Shown here one piece after another: positions 32,873 through 45,131 of a stretch of DNA of 64,000 bases. Each line of letters begins with the position of its first letter. Position 1 is the stretch's first letter. Location of the stretch: assembly GCA_024291935.2 (NCBI GenBank), contig CM044312.1:124001-188000 (forward strand), in the 5' to 3' direction. The stretch comes from Okapia johnstoni (Eukaryota; Chordata; Mammalia; Artiodactyla; Giraffidae). The notes beneath the pieces are model-generated. The model worked only from the letters and a program-made list of their open reading frames with translations. It made no database searches and was not told the origin of the DNA. The translations under genes were made by a program, and so were the position numbers.

Positions 32873-35800
32873 AATACTCCAATTCTTAAAAGTCTGCAAC
32901 TAATACTTTTTAAAAAGTTCTGTGGGAGCAAGCGGAGCTGTTGTGTGGACGCTGCCTGAGCTGCTAGGCTGCTCTGAGGGGACTGCGGACCAGGCCGGCC
33001 CTGCTCGGAGAGCTGCTCGTGGAGCAGAGACGGGCCGGGGTGTTTAACGCACTCCTCAGGGCTCAGTCCTCGCAGGCTCTGCTGTCTGGCTCCGCGTTCC
33101 TCAGAGTGACCTCGTGGGGCCCGCTGGACGTGCTGGCCGGGAACGTGGACGGCACAGCCTGTGCAGACTTGGCGTTGGCTCGAGCAGAGAGGACGTGGGC
33201 GAGTTAGATGACGGCCCTCCCATTTGGAGTCGGGGGAAGGTGTCACTCGGTCTTTCTGCAGTGACGGCGTCAGTCCTCCAATGTTTTCTTGTATCAAAGG
33301 CTCTTGTTTCACTGTCAGCTCGACAGCAAAAACTCCTGCCAGAGCCCTTTCACCCTGACTCACAGGAAGAGCGTGTGGGCAGCCCTCTGCCCTCAGAGGA
33401 GGGAGGCCAGCCAGGTAGCCTGCCCGGCACCCTCGCTTTCTGCAGAGAAGCAGCTTGTGTTCTAAATTCCCATCTTTTCCTTTTTGCTCTTTGAAATGTG
33501 TGTGGCTCGAATACCAAGGATATAAATAGTAATGAGTTACCAGAATAAAGATACTACAGACGAGGTAAACCGGGAGCTGCGCAAAGGCCTTTTCGCGAGT
33601 AAGAGGAGAACGCGTCCAGTATCCACGGTGACCGTCAGGGGAGACACTGAGGGTCTGTAGGAGCTGCAAGAGTGTGGGTGAGACAGCACCCGAAGTGGTA
33701 AAAAAAAGAACCAAACACTAGTTTTCAATTCTGGTGAGGTAATTTGTATAAGTCTAACAAGGAATTCTTTTTATCACATGTTGGATCCAAAACAAACACA
33801 GACAAACCAACACGTAAATCTAGACAAAAGCCAACTTCAGTTCTAAGCCTCTTCAACGGATTCACTTTGTAAAAAAGGAAAGTTTAGGAGGCATTTAGAG
33901 CTCTGCGACTTAACACTGATTCAGCACAAAGACTGACTTAGTCCCGCCCATGAGGCTCAGGCCACGGGTGCCTGGAAATACAGCTCAAAGCCGCTCTGTC
34001 CCTGCCTGCGCCACTGACCACGGTGGGAGGCCCCGAGTCAACGCTCCTCTCTGCCAGCGTTCCCGCCTGTGCCCAGGTCACCTGGGACCTTCCCTGTGAC
34101 TTTGCATCATTTTTGCCCTAATTTTGGGAAGGGGGGTTGCCGCTCCACAGTCTGAGCCGTGTCTTGAAGGTTCATGGCTGTGGAGGCTTTGATGACAAGC
34201 AGTAGCTTAAACCAGGGCCCTGGGAGGTGCTGGACTAGGAAACCTCCCGCTTTTGACTTTTCTAAACAAAGGATACTAGACTAATTTTGATTCACTCGTC
34301 GAGAGCCATGGTGGGTTTGGGTTTGTGGCCCTTCGAGCTAGCGGGAGGTCCTGGCACATCCCGGGCACCTGCGGAGGGCACAGGCCCTGGCAGGTTCGTC
34401 ATCAGAGGCGACTGCTCCAGGCAGAGCAGGCTGTGGGCGACGGGCTCTCACTCCCGTGGGTGCCCTTTGCCCTGAGCTCCACGAACTGCGGAGCAAGGCT
34501 CAGGGCGGTGTGTCCTGCCTGAGGAGCCCTGAGCTGGGGAACCCCGGGGTTGCAGAGATGCTGGTGTGCCCACCTGTCCTCTGCTCCATGAAAGACGCCC
34601 TCTAGTTGTGGAGACCAGTCCCGGGGCTGCGCACCGTCTGCCAAGCCCGCTGCCCTGCACTCGTCCTCAGGGAGGGTCTGGAGCAAGGCTGTCCGTGCCC
34701 CTCCCGAGGCGCGCCCACGCCTGTCCCCGGCTCAGGGGCGACTCCCCGCAGGGTGGCCATCCGCGGCCTCCGGGAAGTGGCTCCCGTGTGGGCTGCTGGC
34801 CCCTCAGCCGCGCTGTCCGCTGTCCCTGTGGCCACAGGGTCCTGCCCAGCACGTGGTGTTGCCGGCCTCCTGGGGGTGGCCAGGCGCACCCTCTGGTGTT
34901 CCAGGCTGGGCCCTGTCTGCGCTGCCCAGCCTCCCAGCACCAAGGCGTCTGCCACAGGGCGGTCCCGTCTGTTGACCCAGAAGCAGGAGTGCAGACCCCG
35001 CGTGGTGGGCAGACGGAAGACACTGAGGCTCCTCTCTCTGGACAAGGGAGGGAGATGCCCACCCGGCAGGCACGGGGCATCCTGGCCTTGATGCTTGAAG
35101 GTGCCCTCAGCCACCTCCCCAAAGTGAGGACACAGGACAGGACCTCCAGGCTCTCGCCCAAGCTGCTGGCACATCCCAGCTCCCTGGACCCTGAGCCCAG
35201 TGCTCTTTTCGTAAAACTGTACTTGGCACCTTAGTGACAGAGGTGTGCTTCAGACCAGGGTTTTCTTCCCTCCCAAGCCTGCTTCAAAGCTGAGGGGCCT
35301 CCCCCTGAACCCTGACACCTGCCTCACTATCTGCACCTCTGCTCAGGCGTCCCCTTGGGATGAGGACCCTCCCTGGCCACTCAAGTGGAATCGCCCTGCT
35401 GGGGCTTGGGGGCAGTGTGTGGATTTGGTGAGTCCTTCCTGGCTGGCCGTCCTCACTACACGCCCGGTTCTCTGCGTGTCCACAGGGGCTGTCAGAGGTG
35501 GCTGGGGTTCAGCTGCAGGCAGAGACCCCACGGTGTGGCCGCTGACCGGGGCCCAGGGCGCCACAGACGCCTGTCCCTGGACGCCACCCTGGCTGTGAGG
35601 TGTAAGGGGCTCCCGCAGCCCAAGAACTGACTGACAGGTTGCCTCTTCTCCATCCCAGGGACGAGCTGCTACCGCTTCTCAAGTCATCTGTGACTTCTTA
35701 CAGCTCCTTCCTTCCCTTCAGGAAAGGACTGAGGCCGGTCTGAGCGGATGCGGCGAGTGAGGCCAGGCTACTCGGGGCCTGCCGGCCCAGGTGACAAGGA

Positions 35801-38800
35801 CAGCACATGCCTGCTGCCCCTCTGCTCCTGACCCGCCCTGTGCGAAGTACCAAAGGTCGCCGGGCAAGTGGCAGGCAGGTGGGGGGCTCGGGTTTGTTTC
35901 CGAGCTTGGAGAGCTGGGCGGGCTGCCTGAGAAGCCACTTGGCCGGGACGCGGCTGTGGAATGAGTGGAGTGAGCGGGGTGAAGGGGGGAGGGCAGAGGC
36001 GCCCCAAGGCCTGAAGCTGCAGACGGGCGGGGTGAGAAGATGCAGCCCCTCCCTGGGGGGCAGCAGGGGCCGGGTAGGCCAGGCAGAGGGGGAGGAAGGG
36101 CTGGGAGGAAGGCTGGAGGCCACCCACCAGGTGGGACCATGCGGGGCCACCGGCCCCGGAGGCCGGAGGAGTGACCCAGGAGAAGGAAGGCAGGGAGAGG
36201 GGGCTCCTGGGCTGCGAGGTCAGCAGGATGTGCCCCCGGGGGGCAGCGGCCTGCGGATGCATGAGGCACCCCTGGCCCTGGCCACGCCCACAGCCGCTCC
36301 CGCCTCGCAGGAGGGCAGCCGGCGGGAGGCTGGTCTGGGCAGCCCGGTGTCCAGGCCCGGGGGTCACGCCTGGCTGAGCGGCTGCCGGGCCGTGTGAGGA
36401 TGCCTTGTCATAACACTGCGAGATGGATGTCCAGGGACCATCCCGGGACGGCACCCAAGTGCTGCTCGTAAATCCACGGAAGATCACCCTGGGAGTAGCA
36501 TGGCAGGACTCCCCACACGCCAGCCCCAGCCCGTCAGCCGAGTCTGGCCTCCCGTGGGATGCGGCTTGGCTCTGCCCACCCGGGAGCTTGTGCAGCACCA
36601 ACAACGTCCCAAGGGGTCACACACACCAGAGGGAAGGTTGTTGAGGATTTGTACAGAGGACGGCGGGTGAAGATGCGCCATCTGCACAAGCTTAGCTCTC
36701 CATCAGTTCTCCTGAGCTGACCCGCTGCGGGGCCTCATGGGTCTCCTGACAGTCCGGTCCTGGTGCTGTGGGAGGAGACGCCTGTCTCAGGGGGATTTCC
36801 AGTCAGCCCTCAGGCAGGTGTGCCTGCCCAGACACCCACCACAGGCACTGCATTTGCTCAGCTCAGTGTGGGGGACATTTTGATGTTTGGGGTTGACTGG
36901 ATTCAGCATATTTTTTTAAATAGGTTCAAAGTGAATTTCCACATTTTTTAAAAAATCGTTTTGTTCAGTCAGCAGCTTTGGCTAGTTCTGGGTTTTGAGT
37001 CTTTGTTTTGGGTTAGTTCAAGTCCCAGAATATGACTCCCAACTATGGAACCCACCTGAACTGAAATGAAACCTTGCTGCTTCCTTATTTGAAATTCCAG
37101 AGTGATTCAATCAAGGCACCGTCTGGTGGCATTGTCCCCCAACATGGCATTTCCCAAGCCTTGGTTTGTGGTTCGCCTCCAGCTTACCACAGTTGGGGTC
37201 ATTGAGCACCCTAATTAGACTGAATATTGGGATATCCAGAAGGTGTCTGAAGAATGAGGTCTCCGTTAAACATTCCTTGCAGCCCTCCAAACGCTTTTAG
37301 AGCTGGAGCACTGTTGTGGAGCCTGGGTTCGCTCCTGTATAAAGTCCAGGCTCCTGCACAGGTGGCCTAGGAAGCAGCGTGGCTCTGGGTCATGGTCCAC
37401 ATCCGCACGGTTGTTTCTTTCTGGCCCAAAGGCTTGGCCTGCAATGTGGACTCGGAAGAGCCAGCCCCAAGCTGGTGCCTTTGTTGGCTTGTGAATCTGT
37501 GTTGTTCCTGCTTCAGGAAGTCCTGGAGAGACCCTCCTGGCCCAGCACCTCCATCAGGCCCCTTGGGCAGCCTCAGGACCAGTGACGCTCAGTGAATATT
37601 TTATTTTTGGAGATGTGAACGCACATCACTGCAGGTGTGAAGAGTCCAAGGCTGTAGCTGGTGCCAGAGCTGTGCTGAGTCATGAAGAAGGTGCAGTCTG
37701 TTTGTGGAAGATGAGTGCTCCATCTCCGTCTGCACGGGCGGAGGCTGTCATCTCGCCCTGAGCCTGTTCTGTGAGTGCCTTCCAAGTCCTGGTTGTAGCA
37801 GCCCAGTCCCAGTGCGTGGCTGACTTCACCTGCACTGACATCTCTGTGAAGCGCACCTCCCGACGTGGGCTGTTATTCTGGGGGGCTGTCCCCTCAGAAG
37901 CCTCCTTCCCTCTCTGCTTCTGCCCTCGACAAGTACTGTTGTCATCCCCGATCACAGCATTTCTAAAACGATGTTTGGCTCCATGTCCAGCTGAGGCGAT
38001 GTGTGGAAATAGCGCTTCTTACACCACTGCAAGTATTTTGAGAACAAGGGGTGTAAGTATGCATCCTTAGAACCACGGAAGAAGGAGGCCTCCATCTGGG
38101 AGAGTTTGGTCATCGCTGTTAGTGTTCATGGTAACTGCGTTCTCTGCGGGACGTCGGGATACAGCACATTTGTAGTTGGACACCTGGACAGGTCGCACCA
38201 AAGATGCCCAAAGGGTGATTCTGAAACTGAGGGAGGGGCTGGCAGGCCGGCATCTCAGAGCCTCCAGGTCCAATGCAGGGGTCCCCAGGGATCACGTCAC
38301 CGTCTGCGGGGCTGAGGGTCTGGACCCACTCAGCATCGCGTCCACTCCCTCGGTGCGCACTAAGACTGCTGGGCACAGGGGCTGAAACGTGGGGCATTCC
38401 GGGGCCGGTTCCCTGGGGGTACCTTCCGCGTCTCAGCCTTACACACCCCGGGGTCAGGAGGCAGACCCTGGGGTCCTTCCTGTGCTGTGTGGCCACTCAG
38501 GTTGCTGGGAAATGGTGGCCTGAGAGTCCAGCATGGGAGCGTTCTGAGAGGTGGTCTCAGCAGGAAGTCAAGGCGAGGCGGTAGTGAGGATGTGGGGAGG
38601 TTTCTGCTGATCATGACCACAGTCACCCTGGGAAGGGTCCAGTCTCGACCAGGGCTGAGGGGGGAGCCTCCACGGAGCCCCACTTTGGCCGCAGGCATAC
38701 AGCAAATCTGACCAGAGACAGAGGCCCTGCAGGATGGCTGCTTCTGGCCGCGCTGTTCTCCGTGCCCTGGGAGAGTTGGGAGGGTCTGGGCCGCCCCAGC

Positions 38801-39044
38801 TGCCTCTGTGGCCTCTTTCGAATCCCGGCTGCCCACTGGCCTGGGGAAGCCCTTTGGGCAGAGTCGTCCCAACCCCGGGGGTCTCGAAGGCTGGCCTGGC
38901 TTTACCTGCAGAAAGTGGCAAATCACATGCCCACCGTGCACCCGGAGCAGGGCCCTCGGGCGGCAGCCAGGTGGGAAGCGGCCTGTTCGGTGATGCGGGT
39001 CAGAACAGGTGAGCAGGTTCATGGAGACGCACAAACCCTTTTAC
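32873..39044. other. VIPR2 intron 2, large unique block
   Basis: About 6 kb of mostly GC-rich sequence in which I recognise no gene and no interspersed repeat. Open frames of 200-280 residues occur (for example minus 32860-33714 and 35768-36604, plus 34566-35234) but overlap on both strands, are rich in P, G, R, S and A, and lack family features. A lower-GC stretch lies at about 36880-37330. The lack of young ruminant SINEs over 6 kb stands out against the rest of the window. Confidence 0.5.
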
Positions 39045-39117
39045 TTGGGTTGACCAAAAATGTCATTCGAGTTAAAGCTGGCCGGGTGGACCCGAACGAA
39101 CTTCTTGGCCAACCCAC
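39045..39117. mobile_element. Mariner-type palindromic remnant (MITE-like)
   Basis: About 73 bp with imperfect terminal inverted repeats: TTGGGTTGACCAAAAATGTC at the left, and CGAACGAACTTCTTGGCCAA followed by CCCA at the right, with GGACCCGAACG inside. This is the form of the short mariner palindromes common in ruminant genomes (TTGGGTTGGCCAAAAAGTTC type ends). It contains no transposase. The inverted repeats differ at several positions, so it is an old copy. Confidence 0.82.
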
Positions 39118-40718
39118 CTTAAAAAGGGTTTCCCAGCTCCATTGCTGAGATGGTCCATACATTGTTAGTAGACGGGGGTCACTGGGAGCCCAAGGCCGAT
39201 CAGTGGCTCTGAGGGCTAAAATGAAGACAACTCCTTTCTTTAAAACTGTTAAATCGGAGTTTCAGAGCTCAGAGGACCCCTGGCAAGCCTCCTGGGTCGG
39301 CACACCCCCCTGCAGGAGGGGCTACAAAGCTGCGTCTGCACAGGGCGGCTGGGGTCCTATTTTAAGGAGGGCAGTTTCACTGTCCACCCGGCCAGCGGTG
39401 ACCACATCTGTGCTGCTGCCCCGGCAGTGTTCGTCTGGCGGTTTCTCTTTCTCTACAGGCATGCAGAGTCCTCACCTTCAGGGAATAAGAAGTGAGCTAC
39501 ATAAGAGCGGCCACACTTTCAGGCTCTGAGACCGGTCCCGTGAGAGCACCCAAGGCCTCTCCTGTGTACAACTTCCCTCTGTCTCTGTGCCCTCTGCTCG
39601 TGGGCCCAGTGGCAGGTGCATGAGGCCTGGGTGACGGCCTCGCCCCCCGGGGACCCTGGCCGCCTCTCTCCAGCCAGGGCTCAGGATCCCACATTGCTCC
39701 AGCTACTCCAGGGCTGGACCGGGCTCTGCAGGCCAAGGGACTGTGGCTTTCCCCTACAATTTTCATGAGTTTTCCAGCAGAGAGGCTGCCCTTTCTGTGT
39801 GACTGAACACCCATGTAATCAGGTGTTGCAAAGGAGGCGTTAGGTGTTCAGCAGTTGTCAGCACTTCTGCACTTGCTGTACCGGCTAGTACAGGACACAA
39901 TCCATGGACCATGTCCACAGAGCTGTGGGCCCTGACCCTAGGGGTTCTCCTGCCTTCACCCCCAGACATTAAGCAGCAGATCGGTCACCTCACAGAGTGT
40001 CCCATAGTCCAGGTGCGTTTCGGTGTGTCCTTCCAGCCCCCATATCTCCTTTATAGCAGCTTGGACACGAAGGCTCAAGGAGACTCGGGTCAAACCCTCT
40101 GAGAAAAGCGGATGCAGGTGACATGTGTGCTCCGTGGGGTCCCCACACTGGTGACCGATATGTCCCTCAGTATCCCATTATGCTATCTGGCCACTTGGCT
40201 TTAAGTGGCCTCCAGATCTTGAACACCACATTCTTTTTCCCTCTAGTTGGCTGGTGGTCTTTGGAGCTGCTCGTCTTTCCCAGCCTTTCCCCCATCCTGT
40301 TCCTGATTCACACTTAAACCGGTCTGTCTCAGGGTCCAAAATGCCAGCTTTTAAAGTTCTAACCATTCTTTGCACATATCAATTAGCATTCTCTGTAAAG
40401 AAGAGCTTTTCCTCATCATTCGGGGAAGAACTGCGGTTCCTTCTACCAGAACAGAGAACAGGTCCAAGCACCCGGGGGCACCTACTAAGGACTTACTAAC
40501 TAGAGTTCCGATCAGACAGTTATGTCCTCACTCCCTGTTTGTATCACAAGGAAGTGGATGTTGGAATATTAGGTAGTCGTTAAAAATGCTGCGCACTTCA
40601 GAAATAATGGGAAAAATATGAGACATACATTGTTGAGAAAGCAAAGAAGACAGCATACAAGACACCCTGCTTTTCTGAAAGGAAAGCACGTCATGTCTCT
40701 CTGTCCGTGGTGCACAGA
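39118..40718. other. VIPR2 intron 2, no gene recognised
   Basis: Intronic sequence without recognised genes or repeats up to the start of the TATAGGATGT minisatellite. Confidence 0.5.
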
Positions 40719-40843
40719 GTATAGGATGTGGTATAGGATGTCATATAGTATGTGGTATAGGGTGTATAGGATGTTCTATAGGATGTATACGATGTTATAC
40801 AGGATGTTGTATAGGATGTATAGGATGTTGTATAGGATGTATA
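40719..40843 (+). repeat. TATAGGATGT minisatellite, left block
   Basis: Tandem array of a degenerate 10-bp motif, TATAGGATGT, mixed with shorter spacers (GG, TG, CA). Together with the block at 42673-43232 it forms one array split by a BovB insertion. The 12 bases ATAGGATGTATA at 40832-40843 recur at 42673-42684 and are the apparent target-site duplication. Confidence 0.95.
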
Positions 40844-42672
40844 CCCATTTGAATGCAGAGTTCCAAAGACTAGCAAGGAGAGATAAGAAAGCCTTCCTCA
40901 GCGATCAATGCAAAAAAATAGAGGAAAACAATAGAATGGGAAAGACTAGAGATCTTTTCAAGCAAATTAGAGATACCAAAGGAACATTTCATGCAAAGAT
41001 GGGCTCGATAAAGGACAGATATGGTATGGACCTAACAGAAGCAGAAGATACTAAGAAGAGGTGGCAAGAATACACAGAAGAACTGTACAAAATAGATCTT
41101 CACAACCCAGATAATCACAATGGTGTGATCACTCACCTAGAGCCAGGCATCCTGGATTGTGAAGTCAAGTGGGCCTTAGGAAGCATCACTATGAACAAAG
41201 CTATTGGAGATAATGGAATTCCAGTTGAGCTATTTCAAATCCTGGAAAATGAAACTGTGAAAGTGCTGCACTCAATATGCCAGCAAATATGGAAAACTCA
41301 ACAGTGGCCACAGGACTGGAAAAGGTCAGTTTTCATTCCAGTCCCAAAGAAAGGCAATGCCAAAGAATGCTCAAACTACCACACAATTGCACTCATCTCA
41401 CATGCTAGTAAAGTAATGCTTAAAATTCTCCAAGCCAGGCTTCAGCAGTACATATACCGTGAACTTCCAGATGTTCAAGCTGGTATTAGAAAAGGCAGAG
41501 GAACCAGAGATCAAATTGCCAACATCCAATGGATCATCGAAAAAGCAAGAGAGTTCCAGAAAAACATCTATTTCTGCTTTATTGACTATGCCAAAGCCTT
41601 TGACTGTGTGGATCACAATAAACTGTGGAAAATTCTGAAAGAGATGGGAATACCAGACCATCTGACCTGCCTCTTGAGAAACTTGTATGCAGGTCAGGAA
41701 GCAACAGTTAGAACTGGACATGGAACAACAGACTGGTTCCAAATAGGAAAAGGAGTACATCAAGGCTGTGTATTGTCACCCTGCTCATTTAACTTATATG
41801 CAGAGAACATCATATGAAATCCCAGACTGGATGAAGCACAAGCTGGAATCAAGATTGCCAGGAGAATTATCAATAACCTCAGATATGCAGATGATACCAC
41901 CCTTATGGCAGAAAGTGAAGAAGAACTAAAGAGCCTCTTGATGAAAGTGAAAGAGGAGAGTGAAAAAGTTGGCTTAAAACTCAACATTCAGAAAACTAAG
42001 ATCATGGCATCCAGTCCCATCACTTCATGGCAGATAGATGGGGAAACAGTGGAAACAGTGGCTGACTTTATTTTTCTGGGCTCCAAAATCACTGCAGATG
42101 GTAACTGCAGCCGTGAAATTAAAAGACGCTTACTCCTTGGAAGGAAAGTTATGACCAACCTAGATAGCATATTAAAAAGCAGAGAGATTACTTTGCCAAC
42201 AAAGGTCCGTCTAGTCAAGGCTATGGTTTTTCCATTGGTCATGTATGGATGTGAGAGTTGGATCATAAGAAAGCTGAGCACCGAAGAATTGATGCTTTTG
42301 AACTGTGTTGTTGGAGAAGACTCTTGAGAGTCCCTTGGACTGCAAGGAGATCCAACCAGTCCATCGTAAAGGACATCAGTCCTGGGTGTTCATTGGAAGG
42401 ACCGATGTTGAAGCTGAAGTTCCAATACTTTGGCCACCTGATGTGAAGAGCTGACTCATTGGAAAAGACCCTGATGCTGGGAAAGATTGAGGGCAGGAGG
42501 AGAAGGGAACGACAGAGGATGAGATGGCTGGATGGCATCACCGACTCAATGGACATGGGTTTGGGTGGACTTAGGGAGTTGGTGATGGACAGTGAAGCCT
42601 GGCGTGCTGTGGTTTATGGGGTCACAAAGGGTCGGACATGACTAAGCGACTGAACTGAACTGAACTGAACTG
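40844..42672 (+). mobile_element. BovB LINE, 5'-truncated, relatively well preserved reverse transcriptase
   Basis: Plus-strand BovB of about 1.83 kb, truncated inside the ORF at the HLNAEFQ position and ending in GACTGAACTGAACTGAACTG. Most of the reverse transcriptase reads without interruption to a stop (TGA) at 41815-41817, just before the YADD box at about 41884-41895. The frame then continues at 41905-42327 and again at 42258-42446, with stops or frameshifts between, so it is inactive. It encodes no endonuclease because of the 5' truncation. The continuous upstream frame includes translated minisatellite sequence rather than a real N-terminus. Confidence 0.93.
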
Positions 42673-43232
42673 ATAGGATGTATATGATTTTATACAGGAT
42701 GTTGTATAGGATGTATAGGATGTGGTATAAGATGTACAGGATGTTGTATAGGATGTGGTATACGATGTATAGGATGTAGTATAGGATGTTGTATAGGATG
42801 TATAGGATATGGTATAGGATGTATAGGGTATTGTATAGGATGTATAGGATGTGGTAAAGGATGTCATATAGGATGTGGTATAGGGTATATAGGATGTTGT
42901 ATAGGATGTATAGGATGTTGTATAGGATGTGGTATAGGATGTATAGGATGTTGTATAGGATGTATATGATGTTATACAGGATGTCATACAGGATGTTGTA
43001 TAGGATGTATAGGGTATTGTATAGGATGTATAGAATGTTGTATAGGATTTATAGGGTATTGTATAGGATGTATCAGATGTTGTATAGGAGGTTGTATAGG
43101 ATGTATAGAGTGTTGTATAGGGTGTTGTATAGGATGTATCGGATGTTGTATAGGAGGTTGTATAGGATGTATAGAGTGTTGTATAGGATGTATAGGGTGT
43201 TGTATAGGATGTATAGGCCAATGTATAGAGTG
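42673..43232 (+). repeat. TATAGGATGT minisatellite, right block
   Basis: About 560 bp of the same degenerate array (TATAGGATGT with TATAGGGTGT, TACAGGATGT and GTGGTATA variants). It alternates in longer units of about 20-30 bp and shows longer repeats such as TGTTGTATAGGAGGTTGTAT at about 43078 and again near 43145. It is intronic to VIPR2. The open frames here (tyrosine, arginine and methionine-rich on +, serine, tyrosine and threonine-rich on -) are artefacts of the unit length. Confidence 0.95.
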
Positions 43233-44536
43233 TCTTCAGGCCCTGAAGAGAGCAGGAACCAGGTGCCCATGAGCTGCCAGGAGGAGGCCACTCAGAGGGG
43301 TCTTTTCCCAACACCCACAGCACGGAAGCAAAGGGGCAGGACTGTTTGGGGAGCAGGTGTCTCTGGGGAGAGTCCTTGGAGTACCCTGTGACTTCTGCTC
43401 CTCTGTGGAGGGAAGGGGGCCCCCCATCCCAGGGGACGCAGGGATGAGAGGTGACTGGCAGTCGCCCCTGTGCAGCTGGCAGGGAGGCCTGCTGGGTCTG
43501 TAACTGTCCTCTGCCGGGTAGACGGTCCCCAGAGCAGGGCTCAGAAGGGGTCAGGGCCAACACTTGGGGTGAGGAACCCCTGGGCCGTGGGAAGTGGAGG
43601 TGCCGGATTCTGCGAGGAGCCCAGAAGACCACCACCAGCGGGGCGGCCCCAGTCTGCCCTCCCCTGAAATAAGCCGGGGTCAGGGAGGCGCGTTCACTAG
43701 GAACCAGGCTGCACCTTGGAGCAGCGGCCACGGGGGCCCCTCCACCCGCAGCACGACGTGCCGTCAGGCAGGAGCTAACCGGAGCAGGCACGGGCTCCCG
43801 GCGCCGCGCACATCTCCTCGCACCTGACTGACGCCCACGCAAACACATACCCAGGGCGTGTGCAGCGCTCGTAGTTCAGATCACACACCTGGAAGATTTT
43901 GTAGGATCGTAAGGGCATCTCCATGAAGGGCTGAGGCGTTCCGAGTGGACAGAGGCTGGTGTCGCAGAAAGTGGCCTGCGTCCCATGGGCCTTAAGACTC
44001 CTGAGGCCCTCTAGGCGTGGGCCCCGTCTATGAGGCAGAGAGCCTCCAGGGACCAGCAGGCCCTCCCGGCTCTGGCATCCTCGGGCCCTCTCAGTGAGCC
44101 CCCGCTGGCCCCTGCCCCACAGTCCTTGTTCTCCAGGCAGAGCTCTGGCGCTTGTTTTCACAGGCTCACGGGGAGAATGACAGATGGAGTGAGGAAGCGT
44201 GACAGTGATTCTTAGTGTGCTTTGTTCCCGCTGGGAGATGTCTAGTAATTAGTGTGGCCTGAATCACCCCAGACCGGAACTCAGGGGACGAGAGCGGCCC
44301 CGAGATTGGAGCTGTCCCGCGGCACCAACCAGCCAGCGGGTCGCCCGTCCTCGGGCCGGCGGTGGGTTTGTGGCCCTCACAGGGGTGGCCCTGCAGGAGC
44401 ACCAGGGTCAGGGGCCCTGGGGGCCACTCGCCACCCAGGAGGTCCAGGTGGGTCAGCGACACTCCATCCGGCCCAGGCCAAGTCTACCGGCCCGGCACTG
44501 CCACTGACGGCCAGGGCAAAAGCAGCCTCACCGGCG
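43233..44536. other. VIPR2 intron 2, GC-rich, no gene recognised
   Basis: GC-rich intronic sequence without recognised features. Confidence 0.5.
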
Positions 44537-45131
44537 GTCCTTCCAATGAATATTCAGGACTGATTTCCTTTAGGATGGACTGGTTGGATCTCCTTGCAGT
44601 CCAAGGGACTCTCAAGAGTCTTCTGCAACACCACAGTTCAAAAGCAGCAATCTGTGGTGTTCAGCTTTCTTTATGGTCCAACTCTCATATCCATACATGA
44701 CTACTGGAAAAACCATAGCTTTGACCATACAGACATTTGTTGGTAAAGTAATGTCTCTGCTTTTTAATATGCTGTCTAGGTTAGCCATAACTTTCCTTCC
44801 AAGGAGCAAGCATCTTTTAATTTCATGGCTGCAGTTACCATCTGCGGTGATTTTGGAGCCCTGCAGGGTAACAATATACAGCTTTGACGTACTCCTTTCC
44901 CCATTTGGAACCAGTCTGTTGTTCCATGTCCAGTTCTAACTGTCGCCTCCTGACCTGCATACAGATTTCCCAGGAGGCAGGTGAGATGGTCTGGTATTCC
45001 CATCTCTTGAAGAATTTTCCACAGTTTGTTGTGATCCACACAGTCAAAGGCTTTGGCGTAGTCAGTAAAGCAGAAGTAGATGTTTTTCTGGCACTCTCTC
45101 GCTTTTTCAATGATCCAGCGGATGTTGGCCT
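44537..45131 (-). mobile_element. BovB fragment with internal deletion
   Basis: Two pieces of minus-strand BovB abut at about 44861/44862. The first matches the region that is 53552-53873 in the copy further downstream, and the second begins at the equivalent of about 54168, so about 295 bp are missing, including the YADD box. The fragment also lacks the BovB 3' end (it begins about 255 bp in), which is not the pattern of simple retrotransposition and indicates later deletion. Confidence 0.85.

Noticed and set aside
32860..33714. A 284-codon minus-strand frame in intron 2 with a short hydrophobic segment
   Set aside because: Its C-terminal end comes from near a BovB fragment, it matches no family I recognise, and GC-rich intronic DNA commonly gives such frames. 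Expression data would be needed to reconsider it.
35768..36604. A 278-codon minus-strand frame
   Set aside because: It overlaps other long frames on both strands (for example plus 35807-36397), has a composition-driven P, G, S and A bias and no recognised motif.
42622..43848. A 408-codon minus-strand frame with repeating S, Y and T
   Set aside because: It is the translated complement of the TATAGGATGT minisatellite joined to GC-rich sequence. No independent coding signal.
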